Of a DNA stretch of 64,000 nucleotides, positions 10,536-22,753 are shown piece by piece. Both the position numbers and the translations under genes were made by a program. Positions within the stretch are counted from its first letter, which is position 1. Each line of letters begins with the position of its first letter. The notes beneath the pieces are model-generated. The model made no database searches. It was not told the origin of the DNA and worked only from the letters and a program-made list of their open reading frames with translations. Origin of the DNA: Charina bottae (Eukaryota; Chordata; Lepidosauria; Squamata; Charinaidae); NCBI GenBank assembly GCA_023362775.1, contig JALMGJ010000002.1, forward strand, positions 73,757,414 through 73,821,413, given 5' to 3'.

Positions 10536-13329
10536 CTTAGTACTTTTTCCTTCCTAAAATTTGTCACTGTTCTCCATAAGAATTGACAAGTATCACACCA
10601 GATATTCATCACAACTACAATTTAGTTACTTTCTATATAGTTCTTTTTCAGTTTTCAATAAAATATCTACACTTCAAAGGATACACCTTTTTTCTTCATT
10701 AGCAAATTTAAAGACCATGAAACTATTTTCTTTAAAAAAAATGGCCATATATCCCACAAGAATGACAATAACTATGTCTGGATCCAGCCTTTTTTCCCAT
10801 CTGCAAGGGCTACACTTAGGCAATGTTGCACTAAAAATGCTTCATCAGTGGAAGGGAAGAGGCAATCTGCACAGATTCTTTACTGCATTTGAAGCTCCCA
10901 GAGCCATATTTCCTGTTCTCAAGCAGACTTTCTTTTTTTCCTGGAGGGGGATAAGGAACTGTATGGAGAGGAAGAACTGATTGATTTTTTTTTCATCTAC
11001 CACTAGCAATATTTCCAACTAGCTCAAAACGATGTGTATAGGAAGAACTATATCACTGATGAGATGCTTACATTGAACCTAAACAGAATTATTTAATAAG
11101 TGTAAACATGTGTAAAACTATACATAAATACCATGTCAAGATTTTTTTTTTAAAAAAAAAAAACAGGGTTTCTGTCTTGTTCTCCTGCCACCATCAGAGC
11201 ATAACTGTAGGAAAATTTCTCCCACAGACTAGAATTTTGGCCAAGAGAGGCCACACTAATTTTGTCATTGATATCCTTCCCAGTGAAAGCAAAGACATGT
11301 TGGTGGATGTTAATTAGTGGGTGGTGTCATTATTTTAATTGGTATGCTTATAATTTATTGGATTTCATTTTTATTATACTTTTGTATTTTATCTTGCATT
11401 TTATTGCTAAACATGACTGCTGTTAGGTAGGACATTAATTTAATAAATACATTAAAAAGAAATTCAAGATACTTACAATAATAGTATCAAAGTTTGGCCA
11501 GCATAGGGCACAATGAACTATCATTGTGCAAGATATTTTAATAATAAGAAACTTTCATCTAAGTTTTAATTTCTTAGATCATATAAAAATCAGAAATTTA
11601 GCTTGTCCTGAACGATAAACCTATTTCAGTTTACATTTTAAACTTCTTTAATATTACGAAAAGCAGCCATATTCTACAAACCTTTCATGTTTTAATAAAC
11701 ATTATTCTAATACTAAAAATAAAATAAATTGTCCATACATATAAATAAATGATAATTTTTAGGATTTAACTTTTATCTTACCATCTTGGTTCAACTGCTT
11801 CATCTATTTAGGAATATTCCAGATAGCTCATTCCTTTTCCTATCACCTCAGAAAGTCAAAATCAGCAAACTATGAATAGTAATGTTACGTTTACACAAAG
11901 ATGGGGGGAAACTATACATTATTTAACTGGATATCTTATAAGGTGATACCAACGGACTAGCTTGTGTGTGTTCCTAAAATAGCTACTATAGTAGGCATCA
12001 AAAGGCCGACTACTGATGTAGGACGTAGCTTCCCATCATTCGCTCTAGATCCTACAATGTTCTCTTAGCTTAACTTTGACTCTTTTCTAGACTGGAAGGT
12101 ACATTTTAAAAAAAAAAGACTAAGTTTGATTTGGTTTAATTTATTTATCCAATTTATATGGCCACTCAACCAACTCTGGGTGGCTAACATAAAATTAGCT
12201 TGGGGTGCCCTTTATTTTTATTTACTAAGAAATCTTTTCTGCACCCCAGAAGCAATCTTATATTTAAAAGTATTAGATCCTGTTGCTTTACAGCATGCCA
12301 GCTTTTTGTTTATCAGTGCGCTGTGGGCCTTTTTGTTACATTTATTTTTAATTTAAAAAAAATAAAAACAGGACCATATTGGGAACCAAGTCTGTGTGTA
12401 CATAACCGTCCATAGGCAATACACTATGAACCCCTGCTGTTTATTAGCTTCAAACATATTTATATTACACCCTGTATGTTAAGATTTTAAAAGAGATTTG
12501 CTATTTAACTGCTGACTTTATGTAATCATTTTCCATCCTGTCTTTTGCAACTTAAGCATTCCACCAGGAATATGAGTAATTAATTGGAAACAGAGGCAAC
12601 TAAAGAAGGGTGCGGCCTCTCCAATTATACAGACCTAATTTCTTAGTGCAAAAACGCAATTTAGGGCTAATCTTGAAAATGATGTGTTTCTTTAATTGAA
12701 TAATCTCCCTCATAAGCAAAACAAAAACAGTGTAGAAAACAAGATTATACTCCTTTATAACAAATATTTCTTAAAGAAAAGAACTATAATTCCTTGACAT
12801 ATTGCCAAGGCATTATTGTGCTTCCTTTGGAATTGATGAAAAATATATGCTAACACATATGGCTGACTGTGATGAAACACAAGGAAAGATCTGCATACTG
12901 AATATTGTTACCCAATAGATTTTCATGTGGCTAAAGAGTGTGGTAAAATTCAAATTAAATTTCACATCTGTAGCATCACAGTTCTAGAACTGTGTAGCTT
13001 TTTGCTACACAATAAGGAAAAAATTCCCCATCAAACTGGATACTGTGTTCATGGGCATCATTTTATAAGAACTTTATTCAACTTACTTTTGTAGAATAAT
13101 AGAACAGCTGCTTTTCCCATTTTTTATGCTGTACCTATTCCAAGATGGCCAGAAATTGCAGCACAAACAAATAAGCATTAACAAAGCTATATAAAGAATA
13201 TGAGACCAAAAAAATTGGCCATATGTTCAGGGAAATCAATTATCTATTAATATTTAAATATTTTATGCAATACTTAGGAGATTGGCTAATACTTTAGAAG
13301 AGAAAGAAAAGACTCAAAAAGATCTAGAC
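10536..13329. other. Intronic DNA, few recognisable features
   Basis: AT-rich intron. A weak LINE tail (TATGGCCACTCAACCAACTC and CTGGGTGGCTAACA, about 12130-12200, minus orientation) is the only element I could support. Open frames here look random. Confidence 0.5.
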
Positions 13330-13600
13330 TAGAGCTTTCCAAACTGTGTGTCGCCACACAAAAGTGTGTCGCCACACACAGTCTGGTGTGTCACCACACA
13401 ACCCGGAAGCGCTGATCATCATCAGCGCTTCCGGGTTTTCCCGCGGCGACACACCAACGGCGGTGCGCAAAAAACCGAAAGCGGCAGCAGCACTTCCGGG
13501 TTTTTGCGCGCTGCCGCAACGGCGGCACTTCCGGGTTTTCCCGCAGCGACACACCAACGGCGGTTGGTGTGTCGCCGCGGGAAAACTTTGGAAAGCCCTG
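13330..13600 (+). mobile_element. Non-autonomous hAT, GTGTGTCG family, copy D
   Basis: It begins TAGAGCTTTCCAAACTG (first C mutated to T) and ends TTTGGAAAGCCCTG. The 8-bp duplication ATCTAGAC lies at 13322-13329 and 13601-13608. The interior holds a GGAAGCGCTGATCATCATC palindrome and repeated CTTCCGGGTTTT blocks. It closely resembles copy F at 22754-23064. Confidence 0.92.
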
Positions 13601-13689
13601 ATCTAGACAGTGTGCTATAACTAACAAGATGCAATTTAACATGGAGAAATGTAAAATCCTACAGGTGGGGGAAATCAGTGAAATGAACA

Positions 13690-14055
13690 AGTATAGGATG
13701 GAAGTGACCTAACTTGGTAGTAGTACATTGAAAATAATCTGGGTGTTGTAGTACATCACAAATTGAACAAAAGACAGCAGTGTGATGCGGCTGATATAAA
13801 GACATGTTGATATGTATCAAACAGAAGAATGGCCCCACTTGGAATACTGTGCCCATTTCTGGGCACTGCTATCTAAAAAGGATTTCAACAAACTGAGGCA
13901 AGTTAAGAGAATAGCTATCAAAATAGTGAGAGTACTGGAAACCAAGTCCTATGAGGAGTGGTTAAAGCAGCTGGGTTCATTCAGACTGCAGAAGAGGCGG
14001 CTAAGGAGAGGCACAATAGTAGTCTTTGAATACCTGAAAGGCTGTCACAGTGATT
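13690..14055 (+). pseudogene. CR1-type LINE ORF2 C-terminal fragment
   Basis: The plus-strand frame (from 13812) reads LEYCAHFWALLSKKDFNKL and SYEEWLKQLGSFRLQKRRLRRG...FEYLKGCHSDFG. This fits the CR1 ORF2 C-terminal pattern (SYEERL..LG..SLEKRRLRGD...YLKG). Degenerate. Possible 3' continuation at 15490-15745, across the L2 at 14056-15480. Confidence 0.7.
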
Positions 14056-15480
14056 TTGGGTGGCTTACAAGTAAGAAAAAAAGAGAGAACAATATAAATA
14101 AAAAGATCATAGCCAACAGACGACTAATTCAAAAAACAGCAAAAAAAAAACCTCAAACGTATAGAGGATGTCATTCCAGAGGGCAGGTGCCACAACAGAT
14201 AAGGATCCTGGATCCTGTAAGATGACATTGTTAATCAACGGACCTGAAGCTTACCCAATCTGCTTGATCTCACCAGATGAGCAGAAACAATTGGAGATAA
14301 GCAGTCCCTCAGATAGCTAGGCCCCGTACCATGCAGGCCTTTACAGATGGTAAGTACTGCAACAAGAAGCCAACTGGTAACCAGTGCAGCTCGCAGAGCA
14401 GTGGGATGATGAGAACGTAACATAACACCCCCATCACTGCTGCATTCTGGACCAGCTATAGCTTCTGAGTGGTCTTCAAGGGCAGCCCCATGTAGAATGA
14501 ATTATAGTAATCCAATCATGAGGTGACCAGGGTGTGACTGTCTGAAGGGCCTTCAGGAACAGGAGCAACTGGTGTACTAAATGAACTTGTACAAAGGCCC
14601 TCTTGGCCGTAGCTGCCACCAGCTCTTTGAGCAGGAGCTGTGAGTCCAAGAGGACCCTCAGACTGCACACAAGTCTTGAATGGGGAAGTGTGACCCATTA
14701 AATACCAATGATGGAATATCCCTAGAACTGGGTGGCCCAAATAAACATAGCCATTCAGTCTTGTCAGGATTGAGCCTATGTCTGTTCCTCCCAATCCAGA
14801 CCAGCACAACCTCCACACTTTGACAGTATTGTTCAGTCAGCTCAGGGTCAAGATACACAGTTGGGTATCATCAGCATATTGATGATACCTAACCCTAAAC
14901 CATAGCTTTCCAAACTTTGTGTCGCGACACAATACTGTGTCGCCTCCAGGGCCCAGGTGTGTCGCGTCAAAACCCAGAAGCGCTGATGGCACGTGCGCCG
15001 CCACACACGGCCACACGCATGGCGGCAGGCCATCAGCGCTTCTGGGTTTTTGCACGGCACACCAGGACACCGCTGCCGCCACCGCTGCAGCGCACGAAAA
15101 TCTGAAAGTGCCATGGCGGCAGCATGCAAAAACCCAGAAGCGCCGCCACCACTGTGGGGCACGAAAACCCGAAAGCGCCGCGGCAGCGCTTCCGGGTTTT
15201 TGTGCGCCACCACAGCAGCGGTGCTTCCGGGTTTTCTCGTGCACCGCCGTTGGTGTGTCGCCAACGGGAAAAGTTTGGAAAGCCCTGCCCTAAACCAACG
15301 GATGACCTCACCCAGCGGTTTCATGTAGAGGTTAAACAAAAGTGGAGAGAGGGCCAAGTGTGAACGTCTCCCTGTCTGTCAACACCAACTGAAACCAGCC
15401 ACCATCAGCCCTTCAAGGTAGACCAGGCTAGGAAACCAATGCCATGTAGATCAGTACTACTTTTAATGTAAAGCTATAAT
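14056..15480 (-). mobile_element. Degenerate L2 LINE fragment
   Basis: On the minus strand it matches the C-terminal half of the L2 ORF2 (reverse complements of CCATGCAGGCCTTTACAGATG and TTCAAGGGCAGCCCCATG), then upstream segments encoding DNPDKTEWLCLFG- and YHQYADDTQLCI-like peptides (14690-14900). It is interrupted at 14901-15287 by a hAT and resumes with SPLLFNLYMKPLGEVIRWF (15295-15357). Multiple frameshifts. Confidence 0.75.
14901..15287 (+). mobile_element. Non-autonomous hAT, GTGTGTCG family, copy E
   Basis: The termini CATAGCTTTCCAAACTT and TTTGGAAAGCCCTG are flanked by the 8-bp duplication CCCTAAAC at 14893-14900 and 15288-15295. It is the longest copy (387 bp), with repeated CAGAAGCGC / GCGCTTCTGGGTTTTTGC blocks. 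It sits just after the YADD coding region of the host L2. Confidence 0.92.
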
Positions 15481-15489
15481 AACAGAATC

Positions 15490-15745
15490 TTGCAAGTCTG
15501 AATGCCCTCCCCCTCCCCCTTTATCTTTGTGCGAACTATAGAGGGGTTGTCTGTGATGTTTACTCATGTTACATTCTTGCCTCACTCAGGCCCCTTTTAT
15601 CTGACTTTTACCTTGGTAGTGGCTCTTCCTCCTGTCCCTCAAGGCCATTCCCTCTGCCCTCTATGGCCACAGAGAAAGAAGAAAACCACTGCAAAATGAT
15701 GATCTCTAAGGTTCTTTCCAACTCTAAGGTTATAATTAAAAAATA
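15490..15745 (+). repeat. Possible CR1 3' end
   Basis: It ends in GATGATCTCTAAGGTTC and CTTTCCAACTCTAAGG, resembling CR1 3' termini. It may continue the fragment at 13690-14055 across the L2 insertion. Tentative. Confidence 0.4.
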
Positions 15746-17210
15746 CTGAATTTTAAAGACTTGACTTATCACTAGACACATTACCAAAATGGGTAACTTT
15801 TTACCTCCCTCGAAGTGGGCAGGCAATAGAATCTCTTTTCAAAAGGAAGCAATAAAGAGTTGCCAGGGTAAGATGATACAATCATATTCTTAAAGAGGCA
15901 GAGCTGGAATTTTCATGGGGGTTGTTTGTTTTTTCTTTTGTTTCATGTTAAGCTTTTTCAGCAGCTTACAACCCTGTTCTCGTTAGATTCTGATAAAACG
16001 CAGCAGGAAATTTCAAATCTGTTTCTAGTACCTTACAGCCTATTTCTGAAGCATGGTTTCAGGGAATTCCAAGTATCACCAAAAAGAGGTTCCACTTAAT
16101 GTATTATCCATCTACATTAGCACTAATGTTTGATTATGTCAAGTGACTGTTTGAAAGGATATTGAAATTATCAAAGATTAATTAATGAATTCACTGATAT
16201 GAAAAGGGTAGCAAAAATAGTTTCCTTCAAGCAGAATTTGACTTCTGTTGACTTCACGGATATGTCTATATTGTTTTCTTCTCACTGTTATGAAAGCAGT
16301 TTGCCACTGCCTTCTTTAGCATTTTGTTTAATTCCCAGTTAGGTTTACAGCCCTGGAATTTCCTGGTTGTGCCCCATCCAAATACTAACGAGGTCTGACT
16401 TGCTTAGCTTTTTTTGAGATCAACGAAGGTCAGCAAGTGCTACTACCTGCAAACACGTTGGTGAAGCAATATGAGGCTAAATGACTAAATTTGTAAGAGT
16501 AAGAAAATGAAAATAAGTTAATAGAAAAACAGTGTATATTTCATAGTGGAATGATGAAGTTCATGATTATATAAATCGATTCATTTACTTCATATGATTT
16601 AACCTTATTTGACTTTGTAAAATTAAAAGAAATATGTGGGGTAGTTTAGCTCTATTATTTGGCAGAATAAAGTAATTGCTTCAAGCACTAGGTCATGAAA
16701 GAATAACAAATTTATAGATATTTCATTATCATTATTTTTGCTGACAGGAAAAAAGATATTTGTGAGGTGTTCTGCCTCAGGTGCCAGAATACTGTAATTA
16801 ACCTATGGCACAATTTTCCTTGGGGCAGGGAACACTTTGCTACAGCCTAACTGTAAGGCACGTATAACCTTGAATCTTACCTCGGCCAGTGCATTAATTA
16901 AATGCTTTCTATAAATGAAATACCTACTATAGTAGTTCCCAACCCTGTTAGCTGTTGTAGCAAAAACAACAAAGAATATCATATCTTAAACACAAAGACA
17001 TTCTTAATTTGAAGGCAAGATTCCTAACAGGTTATTTATCACTCATAGTCAAAGTTAAACATTTAATCCTATTCTAAGAGAGTGCAAGATGTTTAAACTA
17101 AAAGAGCATGTTGGACAAGAAATAATTCTTATTTCTTGACATGCACTGCAGAAAATTAGGTGATCCAAATCTTTGTTTGAGAGAACAATAACACAATGTG
17201 ATTGATAATC
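15746..17210. other. Intronic DNA without a recognised feature
   Basis: No coding exon, RNA gene or repeat family was recognised in this AT-rich stretch. Confidence 0.5.
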
Positions 17211-17226
17211 AAGCTCTCATTGTTTT

Positions 17227-17370
17227 TTTTCCCATAAATTTTATTAAGTTTTAAAATACATATTAAAAGTTCAAAATAGAACAAGAAATAGAAATACAAA
17301 GTAAAGAAAGAAGAAAAAGAAAAAGAAAAAGTGAAGTAAAGTAAAGTAATAAACATAAGAAAGTATGAAA
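17227..17370 (-). mobile_element. Very short 5'-truncated L1 3' end
   Basis: A T-rich start (poly-A on the minus strand), an A-rich 3' UTR with AAGAAAAAG runs, and a target duplication AAGCTCTCATTGTTTT repeated immediately left and right (about 17211-17226 and 17371-17386). Only about 144 bp of the L1 was inserted. Confidence 0.75.
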
Positions 17371-17715
17371 AAGCTCTCATTGTTTTAGTGGCTTCTTCCT
17401 AATATGCAATAAAGATTTTGTCTAGCCGCGCTGTGTCATGTGTAAGCCAAGCAAAAATCTTATAGTAAGAACATAAATGCTTTTCCTGAATCAAGTTAAA
17501 AGCTTCTCTAGTCCAGCATTATCTCCACAGTACTGGATATTAATATATTTAAGAATTAACTATTCATAAAATATTTCTGAGGAAGGAAGCTATTCAGATT
17601 TACAGTAAGACAAATGTGGGCTCCTTTTTTTTTAATCAAAATTTAGAATTGTGTTTGAAGGGGACTGAATTGATAAAAAAATAAATGCAATTATTAAAGA
17701 TGCTAACACTGGAGT

Positions 17716-17740
17716 ATGTATGTATGTATGTATGTATGTA

Positions 17741-17812
<72 letters not shown>
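17716..17812. repeat. Compound (GTAT)n(GT)n(TA)n microsatellite
   Basis: Consecutive pure tracts of ATGT, GT and TA units over about 97 bp. Confidence 0.95.
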
Positions 17813-17819
<7 letters not shown>

Positions 17820-18826
17820 CCAGCATGAGCTACTCAAAGATTAACTCCATCTAACAGAATTTTTCTTTACTTCAACAAAGAAACCATAGGTTGCAACTTT
17901 TACAGAAATAGCTAAAACATGTCAGCTAACATTCTTTTTTTACTCCAAGATTTATTTATTTTATTTTATTCATTTATTTTCTATCCTGCCTTTATTAATC
18001 ATCCCAAAATTTAGACTTAAGTGCACTACTGATTAGGAATCAAAACTGGGTCAGCTATCCCTGAACACAAGAGGCCTCCCAAAGGCACACCTCATAAGCA
18101 TGGCCTTATTCCATAGCACTTGAATTGCATATTGAGCCATTCTGAGATGGCTGTCATCTATTTCAAAACAATGCTTGATCTATTGTTTGGAGTTGTTGCA
18201 TTTTGTACCTTCATGCCCTGCAATCTTAATTTGCCCCTTCCAACTGCTTCCCTACATGCATCAACTTTGTTCCTTCTATTATCTGCAAATTTATGAACAG
18301 TGAATGATTTGGTCCTGTTTATTTGTTATTTAAATTATTATATAACTTACCGGCTCTAGTTCCCTACTCCGGTCTGCCAATTAGATATATGTAAGTCTTA
18401 ACTATCAGCTACTTATGTTGACTACATACTGTGACTTACCATGCTTGCTCCCACTGTCATTTCTTAGACCCCGCCTTATTTTACTTGCCATTGCCAATTC
18501 ATTCTCATCCTGAATCAGTAAAAATAAATTCATGATAGATTTCTTTCCTTGTATTATATCAGCAACCAAGCATAGTTGGAAGAGAATTCTTTCCAAACAG
18601 AATGTAACAATGAAAGATGGGGAGAAAATACAGCCCTTTCAATTTTCAGTTCTTCTTTCTATAGAGATAATAATCAATATTCCCTTTCCATCACTGGCCT
18701 GTTCTGATGCTTCAAAGGATGTAACACATATTGCACAAAATTGCTCTTCTGGTCCAAAAAGGCCACTCCTAAAACAATAGTAGCCAACTATCACTGACCT
18801 ATGTATTAAAATGTACTTGAGTATTT
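17813..18826. other. Intronic DNA, possible LINE tail only
   Basis: A T-rich stretch containing TCTATCCTGCCTTTATTAAT (about 17950-18000) may be a minus-strand LINE or SINE tail. Otherwise nothing was recognised. Confidence 0.4.
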
Positions 18827-19055
18827 TTTTTATCCCTTTATTTTTTTTATAAATAACTCAAGGCGGCGAACATACCAAATACTCCTTCCTCCTCCTATTT
18901 TCCCAACAACCACCACCCTGTGAGGTGAGTTGGGCTGAGAGGGAGTGACTGGCCCAAGGTCACCCAGCCGGCTTTCATGCCTAAGGCGGGACTAGAACTC
19001 ACAGTCTCCTGGTTTCTAGCCCGCTGCCTTAACCACTAGACCAAACTGGCTCTTT
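18827..19055 (-). repeat. MIR/CORE-like SINE
   Basis: On the minus strand it starts AGCCAGTTTGGTCTAGTGG (tRNA-like A box), has GAGTTCTAGTCCCGCC near the B box and TGACCTTGGGCCAGTCACT as CORE-like segment, and ends in the GCCTTGAGTTATTTATAAA tail. Fragments of the same family lie at 40090-40315 and 29840-29995. Confidence 0.7.
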
Positions 19056-19299
19056 CCTAATATTAGTAAAGGACTTATCACACTATCACAAAAGTTCAAT
19101 TTCTTCTTTTTGACTTCTGAGCAACTTCATCAGTATTCTAGCCAGCAACTTACTTTATAAAATAACAACTGTAAAAGTTGCCAAAAAATAGATTTACATT
19201 TTGGTATAAATAAGATATAATTTTTACTTATATATCTAAAGTATATATAATCCAAGACAACTTATTAACAGTTTAAGACAAATTTATACAAAATGTAAA

Positions 19300-22200
19300 G
19301 TATTTTTGTTGTTTATTCGTTCAGTCGTTTCCGACTCTTCGTGACTTCATGGACCAGTCCACGCCAGAGCTTTCTGTCGGCCGTCACCATTCCCAGCTCC
19401 CCCATGGTTGAGTCCGTCACCTCCAGAATACCATCCATCCATCTTGCCCTTGGTCGGCCCCTCTTCCTTTTGCCTTCCACTTTCCCTAGCATCAGCTTCT
19501 TCTCCAGGGTATCCTGTCTTCTCATTATGTGGCCAAAGTACTTCAGTTTTGCCTTTAATATCATTCCCTCATGTGAGCAGTCTGGCTTGATTTCCTGGAG
19601 TATGGACTGGTTTGATCTTCTTGCAGTCCAAGGCACTCTCAGAATTTTCCTCCAACACCACAGTTCAAAAGCATCTATCTTCCTTCGCTCAGCCTTCCTT
19701 ATGGTCCAGCTCTCGCAGCCATAGGTTACTACAGGGAATACCATTGCTTTAACTATGCGGACCTTTGTTGTCAGTGTGATGTCTCTGCTCTTAACTATTT
19801 TATCAAGATTTGCCATTGCTCTCCTCCCAAGAAGTAGACGTCTTCTGATTTCCTGGCTGCAGTCAGCGTCTGCAGTAATCTTTGCGCCTAGAAATACAAA
19901 GTCGGTCACTGCCTCCACTTTTTCTCCCTCTATTTGCCAGTCATCAATCAAGCTTGTTGCCATAATCTTGGTTTTTTTGAGGTTTAACTGCAACCCAGCT
20001 TTTGCACTTCCTTCTTTCACCTTCCTCATAAGGCTCCTCAGCTCCTCCTCGCTTTCAGCCATCAAAGTGGTATCATCTGCATATCTGAGATTGTTAATGT
20101 TTCTTCCAGCAATTTTAACTCCAGCCTTGGATTCCTCAAGCCCAGCATGTCGCATGATGTGTTCTGCGTACAGGTTGAATAGGTAGGGTGAGAGTATACA
20201 ACCCTGCCGTACTCCTTTCCCAATCTTAAACCAGTCCGTTGTTCCGTGATCTGTTCTTACCGTTGCTACTTGGTCGTTATACAGATTCCTCAGGAGGCAG
20301 ACAAGATGACTTGGTATCCCCATACCACCAAGAACTTGCCACAATTTGTTATGATCCACACAGTCAAAGGCTTTAGAATAGTCAATAAAACAGAAATAGA
20401 TGTTTTTCTGAAATTCCCTGGCTTTCTCCATTATCCAGCGGATATTGGCAATTTGGTCTCTAGTTCCTCTGCCTTTTCTAAACCCAGCTTGTACATCTGG
20501 CAATTCTCGCTCCATGAACTGCTGGAGTCTACCTTGCAAGATCTTGAGCATTACCTTACTGGCATGTGAAATAAGTGCCACTGTTCGATAGTTTGAACAT
20601 TCTTTAGTGCTTCCCTTTTTTGGTATGGGGATATAAGTTGATTTTTTCCAATCTGATGGCCATTCTTGTGTTTTCCAAATTTGCTGGCATATGGCATGCA
20701 TCACCTTGACAGCATCATCTTGCAAGATTTTAAACAGTTCAGCTGGGATACCGTCGTCTCCTGCTGCCTTGTTATTAGCAATGCTTCTTAAGGCCCATTC
20801 AACCTCACTCTTCAGGATGTCTGGCTCTAACTCACTGACCACACCGTCAAAGCTATCTCCAATATTATTATCCTTCCTATACAGATCTTCCGTATATTCT
20901 TGCCACCTTTTCTTGATCTCTTCTGCTTCTGTTAGGTCCTTACCATCTTTGTTTTTGATCATACCCATTTTTGCCTGGAATTTACCTCCGATGTTTCTAA
21001 TTTTCTGGAAGAGGTCTCTTGTCCTTCCTATTCTATTGTCTTCTTCCACTTCCGCACATTGCTTGTTTAAAAATAATTCCTTATCTCTTCTGGCTAACCT
21101 CTGGAATTTTGCATTGAATTGGGCATGTCTCCCCCTATCACTGTTGCCTTTTGCTTTCCTTCTTTCTTGGGCTACTTCCAGTGTCTCAGCAGACAGCCAT
21201 CTTGCCTTCTTGGTTTTCTTTTTCTTTGGGACGTTTTTTGTTGCCGCCTCCTGAACAATGTTGCGAACTTCTGTCCATAGTTCTTCTGGGACCCTATCTA
21301 CTAAATCTAGTCCCTTAAATCTATTCTTCACCTCCACTGCATATTCCTTAGGAATATTAGTGAGCTCATATCTAACTGATCTGTGGGTCTTCCCTATTCT
21401 CTTTAGTCTGATTCTAAATTTTGCAATAAGAAGTTCGTGATCTGAACTACAGTCAGCTCCAGGTCTTGTTTTTACCGACTGTATAGATGTCCGCCACCTT
21501 TGGCTGCAAAGGATGTAGTCAATCTGATTTCGGTGTCGACCATCTGGTGAAGTCCATGTATAAAGTCGTCTTTTAGGTTGTTGGAAGAGAGTGTTTGTTA
21601 TGCACAGTGAGTTGTCTTGGCAAAATTCTATCAGCCTATGTCCCGCTTCATTTTGTTCTCCCAGACCATGCTTGCCTGTAATTCCAGGTGTCCTCTGACT
21701 ACCCACCTTAGCATTCCAGTCTCCTGTAATGAAAATAACATCTCTTTTTGGTGTATTATCTAGTAGGTGCTGCAGATCCTCATAGAATTGACCTACTTCT
21801 GCTTCTTCAGCATCTGTGGTTGGGGCGTATATTTGGATCACTGTGATGTTAAATGGCTTACCCTGAATTCGAATTGAGATCATTCTATCGTTTTTTGGAT
21901 TGTATCCAAGCACTGCTTTAGCCACTTTATTATTAATTATGAAGGCTACTCCATTTCTTCTGTGGTCCTCTTGTCCACAGTAGTAGATCTGGTGGTCATC
22001 TGATGTGAAGTGGCCCATCCCAGTCCATTTCAGTTCACTGACACCTAAAATGTCTATATTTAATCTTGACATCTCACCAATAACCACATCCAATTTGCCC
22101 TGGCTCATAGATCTTACATTCCAGGTTCCTATGGTGTGTTGATCTTAAGAACATCAGATTCGTCGTTCACCACCAGCACCGTCGGCCGCTAGCCGTCCTT

Positions 22201-22540
22201 TCGGCTTTGAGCTAGCTGCGTCATCACATCTGGGGCTAGTTGAACGTATCCTCTGTTCCTCCCCAGTAGCATTTTGACCATCTTCCGACCTGGGAGTCCC
22301 ATCTTCCGATGGTATACCGACATATCTTTGGTTGTACTGATCCATTTAGTTTTCATGGCAAGAATACTGGGGTGGGTTGCCATTACCTTCCCCAGGGATC
22401 GTATTTAGTCTGACCTCTCTGCCACGACCTTCCCGTCTTGGGTGTCCCTTCACGGTTTAGCTCATGGTTTCATTGAGGTGCTCAAGCTCCAGCACCACGA
22501 CAAGGTAACGATCTCCTTTGCTGGAGGTTAAAACCAATAC
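19300..22540 (-). mobile_element. Near full-length BovB (RTE) LINE
   Basis: The 3' end (GAACGAATAAACAACAAA on the minus strand) and the 5' leader (CTCCAGCAAAGGAGATCG near 22525) frame a 931-codon open frame. The order of leader, endonuclease, reverse transcriptase and short 3' UTR fits squamate BovB. I found no convincing target duplication. Other BovB pieces lie at 52555-54779 and 62118-62440. Confidence 0.92.
19313..22108 (-). CDS. BovB endonuclease/reverse transcriptase
   Basis: This single open frame of 931 codons encodes an apurinic-type endonuclease (about 1-230; SELKWTG with E25, TGDWNAKVG with D130 and N132, SSDHELL with D223 and H224) and a reverse transcriptase (about 490-740; FIDYSKAFD with D576, QGCILSP, YADD 676-679). 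It ends in the C-terminal RSNQSILQEIKPDC...FGHIMRR region. It would nick DNA and copy its own RNA at the nick (target-primed reverse transcription). TIGTWNVRS lies in frame just upstream of the first ATG, and an in-frame TAA lies further upstream, so the true start is uncertain and part of the leader frame is broken. Catalytic motifs look intact, suggesting a young copy. Confidence 0.93.
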   Translation of the reverse strand: MSQGKLDVVIGEMSRLNIDILGVSELKWTGMGHFTSDDHQIYYCGQEDHRRNGVAFIINNKVAKAVLGYNPKNDRMISIRIQGKPFNITVIQIYAPTTDAEEAEVGQFYEDLQHLLDNTPKRDVIFITGDWNAKVGSQRTPGITGKHGLGEQNEAGHRLIEFCQDNSLCITNTLFQQPKRRLYTWTSPDGRHRNQIDYILCSQRWRTSIQSVKTRPGADCSSDHELLIAKFRIRLKRIGKTHRSVRYELTNIPKEYAVEVKNRFKGLDLVDRVPEELWTEVRNIVQEAATKNVPKKKKTKKARWLSAETLEVAQERRKAKGNSDRGRHAQFNAKFQRLARRDKELFLNKQCAEVEEDNRIGRTRDLFQKIRNIGGKFQAKMGMIKNKDGKDLTEAEEIKKRWQEYTEDLYRKDNNIGDSFDGVVSELEPDILKSEVEWALRSIANNKAAGDDGIPAELFKILQDDAVKVMHAICQQIWKTQEWPSDWKKSTYIPIPKKGSTKECSNYRTVALISHASKVMLKILQGRLQQFMERELPDVQAGFRKGRGTRDQIANIRWIMEKAREFQKNIYFCFIDYSKAFDCVDHNKLWQVLGGMGIPSHLVCLLRNLYNDQVATVRTDHGTTDWFKIGKGVRQGCILSPYLFNLYAEHIMRHAGLEESKAGVKIAGRNINNLRYADDTTLMAESEEELRSLMRKVKEGSAKAGLQLNLKKTKIMATSLIDDWQIEGEKVEAVTDFVFLGAKITADADCSQEIRRRLLLGRRAMANLDKIVKSRDITLTTKVRIVKAMVFPVVTYGCESWTIRKAERRKIDAFELWCWRKILRVPWTARRSNQSILQEIKPDCSHEGMILKAKLKYFGHIMRRQDTLEKKLMLGKVEGKRKRGRPRARWMDGILEVTDSTMGELGMVTADRKLWRGLVHEVTKSRKRLNE

Positions 22541-22753
22541 CTTAAATTATATCTAAAAAAGCAATTAGAAAATTGTTATGAAATCTTAACAGCATTTCCA
22601 AAACGATATTGAATGGATACATAACTTATTCTAGAGAGCCAGAACTTGGCAAAACTATGCCACAATAGTTACAAAGACAAAAATGCATTTTAAGCCCAGG
22701 AAATGAGGAAACTATAAAAAATAAACTCAAACTGGCTCCCTAACTCCCTGGGG

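Noticed and set aside
19341..21440. Plus-strand open frames across 19.3-21.4 kb
   Set aside because: They are antisense shadows of the BovB frame.
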